Shown here: positions 15,972 to 24,900 of the stretch, piece after piece
How positions within the stretch are numbered: position 1 is the first letter of the stretch
Layout: every line of letters starts with the position of its first letter
DNA from: DASRDZ01 sp035569495
GTDB lineage: Bacteria > Chloroflexota > Dormibacteria > Aeolococcales > Aeolococcaceae
Length of the DNA: 64,000 bases
Direction: 5' to 3'
NCBI GenBank assembly: GCA_035569495.1
Contig: DATMMX010000032.1
Span: 1 to 64,000 of the forward strand
Notes under the pieces: generated by a model
Database searches by the model: none
Seen by the model: only the letters and a program-made list of their open reading frames with translations
What the model was told of the DNA's origin: nothing
Program-made: the position numbers and the translations under genes

Positions 15972-16696
15972 CCTCCGCCCGGCGCCTGCCCGGCCTGAGC
16001 CTGGTGCTCCCCTGCCACAACGAGGCGGACAACCTGCGCTGGCTGCTCCCCCACATCGCCGACGTCATGCCGACGCTGGCGGATGCGTGGGAGGTGGTGC
16101 TGGTCGACGACGGCAGCGGCGACGGCAGCGGCGACGTCGCGCGCTCCATCGCCGCCGAGCGGGGATTCGCGCTCCAGGTGCTGCGCCACGAGACCAAGAG
16201 CGGCTACGGGCTGACCGTCGCCGACGGGCTGCGCGCCACGCGCCTGGAGTACAGCGCCTTCACCGATGCCGACGGGCAGTTCGAGGTCGCCGACTTCGCG
16301 CTGCTGATCCCGCTGCTCGACGGTGCCGACCTGGTCGGCGGCTGGCGCGAGGAGCGCAACGACGCGGCGTTGCGGTCGCTGGTCAGCGGTGTGTTCAACA
16401 CCCTCCTGCGCCTGCTCTACGGGCTGCGCGTGCGCGACGTCGACTGCGCCATGAAGGTGATGCGCACCGAATTCCTGCGCAGCATCGACATCGAGTCGCG
16501 CTCGGCGCTGATCAACGCGGAGCTCTACGTCAAGGCGCAGCGCGGCGGGCGGCGGGTGGCCCAGGTCGGCGTGCCGCACCATCCCCGGCAGATGGGGGTG
16601 CGCAGCGGGGCGCGGCCGCGGGCCATCGCCCGGGCGATCAAGGAGCTGGTGCTGTTCCGGATCCGGCTGGCGCGGCGGGGGCCGTCTGGGCGCTGA
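15968..16696 (+). CDS. GT2 family glycosyltransferase (polyprenyl-phosphate sugar synthase-like)
   Basis: The product has 242 residues from GTG 15968. The GT-A fold begins LSLVLPCHNEADNL, has VDDGSGDGS for the nucleotide-sugar diphosphate, DADGQFEV as the metal site and a later QRGGRRVAQVGVPHHPR segment. There are no transmembrane helices. This resembles dolichyl/undecaprenyl-phosphate mannose or glucose synthases (DPM1-like), which load a sugar on the lipid carrier at the inner face. The divergent GT-C enzyme is a natural user of that product. The donor sugar is unknown. The last 59 bases overlap the convergent epimerase gene. Confidence 0.85.
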   Translation: MTSARRLPGLSLVLPCHNEADNLRWLLPHIADVMPTLADAWEVVLVDDGSGDGSGDVARSIAAERGFALQVLRHETKSGYGLTVADGLRATRLEYSAFTDADGQFEVADFALLIPLLDGADLVGGWREERNDAALRSLVSGVFNTLLRLLYGLRVRDVDCAMKVMRTEFLRSIDIESRSALINAELYVKAQRGGRRVAQVGVPHHPRQMGVRSGARPRAIARAIKELVLFRIRLARRGPSGR

Positions 16697-17624
16697 ACCA
16701 GTCCCAGGTGCTGCGCAGGCCGTCCTCGATGGTGGTGGCGGCGCGCCAGTCGAGCCAGCGGCGGGCGCGGTCGGTGGCCAGGCAGCCGCGGCGGACCTCG
16801 CCGGGCGCCGCGGGGTCGTGCTGCGGTGTGAGGCCGCCCTTGTGGAGTTGTGCGAGCGTGTGCACCACCGTGGTGACGCTGGTCTCGCGCCCCGTGCCGA
16901 CGTTGACCGCGCCCGAGTAGGTGCTGCGCAGCGCGGCGAGGTTGGCGGCGACCACGTCGAGGACGAAGACGAAGTCGCGGGTCTGCTCGCCGTCGCCGCG
17001 CATGATCGGCGGCTGCGACGCGAGCAGGCGGGTGCAGGTGATCGCCACCACCCCGGCCTCGCCGGTGCCGTCCTGGCGGGGGCCGTAGACGTTGCCGTAG
17101 CGCAGCGCCAGGGTGTTGACGCCGTCGTGGAGGCGGCGGAAGGAGGCGAGGTAGAGCTCCTCGGCGGCCTTGCTGGCGCCGTAGGCGGAGCGCGGCCTGG
17201 GGCTGAGCTGCTCGTGCGCGGGCAGGGTGGGGGAGTCGCCGTACACCGCGCCGCCGGAGGAGGCGGTGACCACGGTGCGCGCCCCGGCGTCGGTGGCCGA
17301 CTTGAAGAAGGCGACGCTGCTGGCCACCGCGGTGCGCAGGTGCTCGCCGGGGTCGCGCATCGCCCGGTTGACCCCGCCGCGGGCGGCGAGGTGGAGCACG
17401 GCGTCGGGCTTGAAGCGCTTGAGCAGCTCGGCGGCGTGGTCGCTGCCGCAGTCGGTGACCTCCAGGTCCGCCTGGGGCGGCAGTGTGGCGGGGGCGGCGT
17501 GGCTGAGGTCGTCGAGGACGAGGACGGTGGCGCTTTGGGCTATCAGCGCCTCTACCGTGTGGGAGCCGATGAACCCTGCGCCGCCGGTGACCGCGATGCG
17601 TCGTGGCTTGGCGATCAGCGCCAC
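16638..17624 (-). CDS. NAD-dependent epimerase/dehydratase (extended SDR)
   Basis: The product is 328 residues from GTG 17624, which overlaps the end of the upstream flippase-like gene by ten bases. The nucleotide-binding motif TGGAGFIGSH is at residues 13-22. There is LHLAARGGVN near residue 80, a catalytic Ser/Tyr set (TASSGG, then YGASK), and RYGNVYGPRQ, typical of UDP-glucose 4-epimerase-like enzymes. It probably makes or modifies a nucleotide sugar for the neighbouring transferases. The alanine/proline-rich C-terminus is encoded opposite the end of GT2. Confidence 0.88.
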   Translation of the reverse strand: MALIAKPRRIAVTGGAGFIGSHTVEALIAQSATVLVLDDLSHAAPATLPPQADLEVTDCGSDHAAELLKRFKPDAVLHLAARGGVNRAMRDPGEHLRTAVASSVAFFKSATDAGARTVVTASSGGAVYGDSPTLPAHEQLSPRPRSAYGASKAAEELYLASFRRLHDGVNTLALRYGNVYGPRQDGTGEAGVVAITCTRLLASQPPIMRGDGEQTRDFVFVLDVVAANLAALRSTYSGAVNVGTGRETSVTTVVHTLAQLHKGGLTPQHDPAAPGEVRRGCLATDRARRWLDWRAATTIEDGLRSTWDWFSAQTAPAAPAGSGTAPAP

Positions 17625-18637
17625 GCGGGGGCCAGGGTGTCGAGCGGCGGGTCGTCCTCGCTCCGGCCCCGGCGGGCGCGGCGTCCCGCGGCGAGCGCGG
17701 CGGCGGCGGCGAGCGCGATGGGCAGGGTGACCGCGGCGCGGAGCAGCAGGGCGACGGTGGTGCCGATGCCGAAGGGGACGCCGCTGCGCAGCAGCAGCCC
17801 GACCACGACCGCGTCGGCCGGGCCGATGCCGAAGGGCAGGGCGCTGAGGCTGCCGCCGGCCTGGGAGATGCCGTAGATGCCGGTGGCGGCGGCGATGCCC
17901 AGGCCGGGCGCGCCCGCGGCCAGGCCGGTGGCGAGCAGCCAGATCTGCAGGCCGCTGAGCACGAACACGGCGAGCGTGGTGGCGGTGAAGGTGGCCAGCA
18001 GGTTGGTGTCGGCGGCGAGGGTGCCGACGGCGTGGCCCATGCTGCGCACCGCCTGGGTGCGGGTGCTGAGGTAGGGGAGGCGGGCGGCTGCGGTCAGGAG
18101 CCGTGTGGCGGCGCGCCGGGCGGGGAGGTTGCGGGCGAGCAGCCAGGGAGTGGCGATGAGCGCCGCGGCGCCCGCGCAGATGGCGGCGGTGACCTTGGGG
18201 CCGGCGATGGTCGGGGCGAGGAAGGCGGCGCCGGCGCCGATCAGCAGGACGAGGCTGAGCAGCCGCTCGTACACCACGGCGGCCACGCCGTCGCTGCCGG
18301 GGACGCCGTCGTCGCGACGCCACATCCAGGCGCGGACCAGGTCGCCGCTGGCCGCGGGGGTGAGGTTGGAGAGCGTCTGCCCGGCGAGCTGGGAGCGGGT
18401 CAGGCTCCACCAGCCGACGCTGTGGCCGAGGCGGCTGAGGACCAGCCGGGTGCGCAGGTTGCGGGCCAGGGTGATGGGCACGTTCAGGGCGATGGCGAGC
18501 AGCAGCGCGGGCAGGCTGAGGGTGCGCAGCGCGGTCCACACCTGGGCGGGCCCGGCGCGCCACAGGAGCACGCCCAACACCCCCGCACCGACCACCCCCG
18601 CGAGCCCACGAGAGGTGACGAGCGTTCGAAGGCGCAT
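17615..18637 (-). CDS. Flippase-like / lysylphosphatidylglycerol-synthase-type integral membrane protein
   Basis: The product is 340 residues with eight or nine transmembrane helices. The pattern fits the LPG_synthase_TM (UPF0104) family: LARNLRTRLVLSRLG early, GQTLSNLTPAASGDLVRAW near residue 88, a glycine-rich ISQAGGSLSALPFGIGPADA near residue 255, and a basic tail. Family members include the flippase half of MprF and proteins linked to glycolipid export, often next to GT2 genes. No aminoacyl-transferase domain is present. It leads a two-gene operon with the epimerase. TATGCT eight bases before the ATG suggests a leaderless message. Confidence 0.82.
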   Translation of the reverse strand: MRLRTLVTSRGLAGVVGAGVLGVLLWRAGPAQVWTALRTLSLPALLLAIALNVPITLARNLRTRLVLSRLGHSVGWWSLTRSQLAGQTLSNLTPAASGDLVRAWMWRRDDGVPGSDGVAAVVYERLLSLVLLIGAGAAFLAPTIAGPKVTAAICAGAAALIATPWLLARNLPARRAATRLLTAAARLPYLSTRTQAVRSMGHAVGTLAADTNLLATFTATTLAVFVLSGLQIWLLATGLAAGAPGLGIAAATGIYGISQAGGSLSALPFGIGPADAVVVGLLLRSGVPFGIGTTVALLLRAAVTLPIALAAAAALAAGRRARRGRSEDDPPLDTLAPAWR

Positions 18638-18645
18638 CGTGCCGC

Positions 18646-18651
18646 AGCATA
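18646..18651 (-). promoter_or_regulatory. -10 box of the flippase-like gene
   Basis: TATGCT read on the minus strand from 18651 to 18646, eight bases before the ATG at 18637. There is no ribosome site and no clear -35. Confidence 0.4.
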
Positions 18652-18734
18652 GCCCACGCGTCTTTCCGGGGAATGACGGGGCCGGATGCTCGGCCGTGTG
18701 GGGGGTGGTAGAGTAGCCCGCGCTCAGCGGGCCG

Positions 18735-18809
<75 letters not shown>

Positions 18810-18903
18810 TCTCACCGATGGTGCCGCGTCGCCGACTCTGCCGCTCAGCGAGTTGCAGACGCAGCATCTGCATCAACGGCACCGGCGGGGGCTGAGTCCT
18901 CGA

Positions 18904-18932
18904 TTGACACCCATCCCGCCGGCTGCCATGAT
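18904..18932 (+). promoter_or_regulatory. Promoter of the Tc toxin operon
   Basis: TTGACA at 18904-18909 matches the sigma-70 consensus, the spacer is exactly 17 bases, and CATGAT at 18927-18932 matches the -10 at four of six positions. Transcription would start near 18939, about 40 bases before ATG 18980, leaving room for the AGAGGCAGG ribosome site. No operator palindrome is obvious. Confidence 0.6.
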
Positions 18933-18979
18933 GCGCCGCCTGGGCGCCCTCAAAGCGTCACCGCGACCAAGAGGCAGGC

Positions 18980-21900
18980 ATGGTCGACGATCGTCGGCGG
19001 ACGACAGATCGCTCTTCGGGGGGTACGAGCGCGCCCACGCCGCAGCGCGGTCCGGACGCAGCGTCTGACCGGCAGCGGGCGGCGGCCCTGCCGGGCATCA
19101 CGCTGCCCAAGGGCGGCGGTGCGGTCAAAGGCATCGACGAGAAGCTCACCGTCGGTCTGGCCACCGGCGCGTCGCAGCTCAACGTGCCGGTGCCGGTCAC
19201 GCCCGGCAGGCAGGGCTTCGGTCCGTCGCTCTCGCTGAGCTACGACTCCGGGGGCGGCAACGGCGTCTTCGGTCTGGGCTGGCGCCTCTCGGTGCCGTCG
19301 ATCACGCGCAAGACGTCGAGGGGGCTGCCGCGCTACCGCGACGCCGAGGACTCCGACGTCTTCGTGCTCTCCGACGCCGAGGACCTGGTCCCGCTTCCCG
19401 ACGCGCCGCTGCCGGATCCCGGTGGCCACTTCATGGTGCGCCGCTACCGGCCACGCGTGGAGGCGGTCTTCGCGCGCGTCGAGCGCTGGCAGGCGATCGC
19501 CGGCGGTGACGTGCACTGGCGGACGATCACCCGCGACAACGTCACCTCGGTGTTCGGCGCCGACACCTCCAGCCGGGTCGTCGAACCGGGAAACCCTGCG
19601 CATGTTTTCACCTGGCTGCTCTCGCTCAGCTACGACGACCGCGGCAACGCCGTGGCCTACGAGTACAAGCGCGAGGACACCACCGGCGTCCCGCACGTCA
19701 TGGGCGAGGGCGGACGCGTGGCCACGGCCAACCTCCACCTCAAGCGCATCCACTACGGCAACGCCACACCGTTTCGGCCAGCGGTGGACCCAACTCCGCC
19801 GGCGGTGTGGCGCTTCCACGTCGTCGTCGACTACGGCGACCACGACCTCGCCGCGCCACAGCTCGCCGAGTCGGCGGCGTGGCCGTGCCGCGCCGATTCG
19901 TTCTCCAGCTACCGCTCCACCTTCGAGATCCGCACCCACCGGCTCTGCCGGCGCATCCTCGTCTTCCACTCGTTCCCCGACGAGCTGCCGGCGGCCGACG
20001 TGCTGGTCCACTCCACCGACCTCGCCTACACCACCGACGCGCCCGGTGATCCCACCCTGCCGGTGTACTCGCTGCTCTCGTCCGTGACGCAGACCGGCTA
20101 CGTGTTCGACGCGGCCACGGGGACGTACCACACCAAACAGCTCCCGCCGCTGCAACTCAGCTGGTCGCCGGTGGCGGTGCACGACACCGTGCGCGTCGCC
20201 GCCGAGGACGTGGTCGCCAACCTGCCCGCCGGCGTCGACGGCCGCCGCTGGCGCTGGACCGACCTCGACGGCGAGGGCCTGCAGGGCGTCCTCGCCGAGG
20301 ACGACGGCGCCTGGTACTACAAGCGCAACGTCAGCGCCTACGCGCCCGACGGCTCGCCACCGGCGGCGCGCTTCGAGCCGGTGGCGGTGGTGGCCCACAA
20401 GCCGGTCGGTCCGGGCACGGGCTCACCGCAGCTCGCCGACCTGCACGGCGACGGCAGGCTCTGCGCCGTCGAGATGGCGCCCCCGGCGGCGGGGTACTTC
20501 GCGCGCGACGGCGACGAGTGGGCTCCGTTCACCCCGTTCCCCACCACCGCGGCCATCGACTGGTCCAGCCCCGACGTGCGCACCGTCGACCTCGACGGCG
20601 ACGGCCTCGCCGACGTGCTGCTCACCGAGGACGACGCCTTCACCTGGTACCGCTGGCTCGCCGAGGACGGCTTCGGCCCGCCCCAACGCGTGGCCACGAC
20701 GTACGACGAGGACGCCGGTCCCGCACTGGTGCTCAACCAGGGCGACTCCTCCGTCTACCTCGCCGACATGAGCGGCGACGGGCTCAGCGACCTGGTGCGC
20801 ATCCGCAACGGCGAGGTCTGCTACTGGCCCAACCTCGGCTACGGCCGCTTCGGCGCCAAGGTGGCCATGGACGGCGCGCCGTGGTTCGACGCCCCCGACA
20901 GCTTCGACGCCAAGCGCGTGCGCCTCGCCGACGTCGACGGGTCGGGCACCGCCGACATCGTCTACCTCGCCGCCCGCGGACCGAGCGTCCACTTCAACCG
21001 GTCGGGCAACGGCTTCGCCGACGCGGTCACGCTGCACGACTTCCCCGCCGTCGACGACGTCGCCTCGCTGGTGACGCTCGACCTGCTCGGCGCCGGCACC
21101 ACCTGCCTGGTCTGGTCGTCGCCGCTGCCCGGTGACGGCGGGCAGCAGCTTCGCTACGTCGACCTCATGGGCGGTGTCAAGCCGCACCTTCTGGTCGGAG
21201 TTGTCAACAACACCGGGGCCGAGACGTCGCTCACCTACGCGACGTCGACGCGCTTCTACCTGCAGGACCGTCTCGCCGGGCGCCCCTGGGCGACCCGCCT
21301 CGCCTTCCCGGTGCAGGTGGTGGCCCGGCAGGAGGTGCGCGAGCGGGTCACCGGGACGCGCCTGGTGAGCAGCTACAGCTATCACCACGGCCACTTCGAC
21401 GGCGTGGAGCGCGAGTTCCGCGGCTTCGGCATGGTCGAGCAGGTCGACGCCGAGGCGGTGCCCGCGGCGTCGGGTGCGGGCACGTTCAGCAGCACGCCGT
21501 CGATCGCCGGCGCCGAGTTCGCCCTGCCGCCGGTGCGCACCCGCACCTGGTTCCACACCGGCGCCTACATCGGCGGCGAGGACATCGCCACCGTGCTGTC
21601 CCGCGACTACTTCGTCGGGGACGCGCAGGCGGCGCACCTGCAGGCGACGCGTTTCGACGGCGCGACCACGCCGGAGGAGATGCGCGAGGCCTGTCGCGCG
21701 CTGCGCGGCCGCGTGCTGCGCACCGAGGTGTACGCGGATGACGGCGCGCCGCAGGCGAACGTCCCGTACGCGGTGACTCAGCACCGCTACCAGGTGCGTC
21801 TGCTGCAGGCCCCAACGAAGCTGAGCTACGGCAGCGTCCACGCCTCCGACCTGGAGACGCTGTCGTACCACTACGAGCGCAACGTCCTCGACCCGCGGGT

Positions 21901-24900
21901 GTCGCACCAGCTCGCCCTCGAAGTGGACGCCTACGGCACGGCGATCAAATCAGCGAGCACCGGCTACGCGCGGCGGACGGCGGGCGCCGTCAGCGAGCAG
22001 GACGCGACGCCGGTGACCTACACCGAACGCGACGTCGCCAACGTGGTCGATCAGCCCGCTTGGTATCGACTGGGCGTGCCCGTCGAGGTGCGCACCTACG
22101 AGCTGACCGGCCTGGGTGCGCACACCGACGCCGCGCTCCTCGATCCCGACACACTGCATGGACAGGCGGTCGCCGCGGCCACCATCGCCGTCGAGGTGGC
22201 ACCTGGCGTGGGGATCGAGAAGCGCCTGATCGGGCGCACCCGCACCGTGTACCGCGCCGACGACCTCAGCGGTCCGCTGCCGCTGATGACCATCGGGTCA
22301 CTGGCCCTGGTCGACCGTTCCTACACGCTGACGATGACCGCGGGGCTGGCGACCAGCATCTACGCGCCCAAGGTCGCTGGCGTGACCGCAATCGCCACCA
22401 CGCAGGGCGGCTACGCCGACCTCGACGGCGACGGTTCCTGGTGGGCGCCGTCACCGCGCCTGTTCTACTCGGCCGACCCCGTCAACCCCGACATCGCCTT
22501 CGCGCGCCAGCACTTCTTCCTGCCCCAGGGCCACGTCGACTGCTTCGGCAACGTCTCGCGCATCGCCTGGGAGCACGACCTGGTGGTGGTGCAGAGCACC
22601 GACCCGGTGGGCAACGTCACCTCGGCGTCGGTGAACTACCGGCTGATGCAGCCGTGGCTGATGACCGACCCCAATCTCAACCGCAGCGGCGTGCGCGTGG
22701 ACGCGCTGGGCATGGTGGTGGCCACCGCGCAGATGGGCAAGGCGCTGCCCGGCGGCGCCGACGAGGGCGACCACCTCGACGTCACCACGCCTGAACCGTC
22801 CGCGACCGACGACCCAACCACGCGCGTGGACTACGGCCTCGACGCCTACAGCACCTGGGCGGCCGATGTCGCCCACGACCCCGACCGTCCTACTCCCGTC
22901 TTCGTGCACACGCGGGCAAGGGTGCGCCACAAGGATGCCGCCACACCCTGGCTGGAGACGTACGCGTACAGCGACGGGCTGGGCCGAGCGGTGCTGACCA
23001 AGGCGCAGGCCGAGCCCGGCGACGCGCCGGTGGTGGCCGCCGGCAAGCTCACATTGGTGCACACGGATTCGCGATGGGTGGGCACCGGCCGCGTCGTCAA
23101 CGACAACAAGGCCAACCCGGTCAAGGCATACGAGCCCTTCTTCGACACCACCCCCGCCTACACCGCCGAGCCGCTGCTGGTGCTCACCGGCGTCACCGCG
23201 ATCACGCGCTACGACCCGCTGAGCCGCCCGGTGCGCGTCGACAAGCCGAACGGCACCTTCACCGGCGTCGAGTTCGACCCGTGGCGGCAGCTCGCCGCCG
23301 ACGAGAACGACACCGTGCTCGACAGCGAGTGGTACACGGCGCGCATCGGCGGCGCACTGGGCGGGGATCAGCAGGACGCCGCCACCAAGGCCGCGGCGCA
23401 CGCGCACACGCCGCTGGTCTCCGACGTCGACACCCTCGGCCGCGTCTGCCACACCATCGCCGACGGCGTGGCCGGACAGTTCAGCACCCACACCGTGCTC
23501 GACATCCAGGGACGCGTCCTCGCCACCGTCGACGCGCTCGGCCGCACGGTGATGAGCACCGACTACGACGTCAGCGGTGGCACCGTGCACACGAGCAGCG
23601 TCGACGCGGGCGAGCGCTGGACGCTGCTCGACGCGACCGGCAAGCCGCTGCGCAGCTGGGACAGCCGCGGACACGAGGTGCGCCACACCTACGACGCGGC
23701 GCGGCGCCCGCTCGGCGTGTCCGTCAGCGACGGCGGCGGCGCCCTGCGACTGGTCGAGTCCGCGCTGTATGGCGAGGGGCAGCCCGGTGACGTCGCCGCC
23801 AACCTCCGCGGAACGGTGTACGAACAGCGCGACGGCGCGGGCCTGCTCACCAACGCGCACCGCGACTTCAAGGGCAACCTGCTGGAGGTGCGCCGCCAGG
23901 TGCTCGACGACGTGCGCGCCGATGTCGACTGGTCGGGCGCATCCCCGCTCGCGCCGGAGACGTTCACCACCGCGACGACCTACGACGCGCTCAACCGCAC
24001 GGTCACCGTGACCACGCCCGACAGCAGCGTCACCACCCACACCTACAACCAGCGGTCGCTGCTCGACGGCGTCACCGTGGCCCTGCACGGTGCGGGCGCC
24101 CCGACCACATATGTCAACGCGGTGGCCTACGACGCCAAGGCGCAGCGGCAGATGATCGCCTACGGCAGCGGCGCCGTGAGCACCTTCAGCTACGACCCGC
24201 AGACCTTCCGCCTCGTCCACCTGGTGACCACGCGCCCCGCGGGCGGCAGCCCGGTGCAGGACCTCACCTACACCCACGACCCGGTGGGCAACATCACCCG
24301 CGTCGCCGACGCCGCCCAGTCGACCATCTTCTTCGCCAACCAGCTGGTGGCCCCGACCGGCGACTACACGTACGACACCATCTACCGCCTCACCCACGCC
24401 GCAGGACGCGAGCACATCGGCCAGTCCGCGTCCGCGCCGGCAACGTGGGACGACGCCGACCGCCGTGCGGTGCCGCTGCCCACCGATCCGCAGGCGATGC
24501 GCAACTACACCGAGGCGTACACCTACGACCTGGTCGGCAACATCGCCACGGTGGTGCACACCAACGCCGGTGGTGGCTGGACGCGCAGCTACAGCTACGA
24601 CGCTCCCAACGTCCCACCGCACAACAACCGGCTGAGCAGCACCACCATCGGCGCCACCACCGAGCTCTACGGCCACGACGCCGCGGGCAACATGGTGGCG
24701 ATGCCGCACCTGTCCCTGCTCTCGTGGGATTTCAAGGACCAGCTCCAGACCACCGCGCGCCAGGTCGTCGCCGGTGGCGACCCGCGCACCACCTGGTACC
24801 GGTACGACGCGGGCGCAGGGCGGCTGCGCAAGTCCACCGTCACCGCCGCGGGCGCAGTCGCGCACGAGCGCATCTACCAGGGCGACTACGAGGTCTATCG

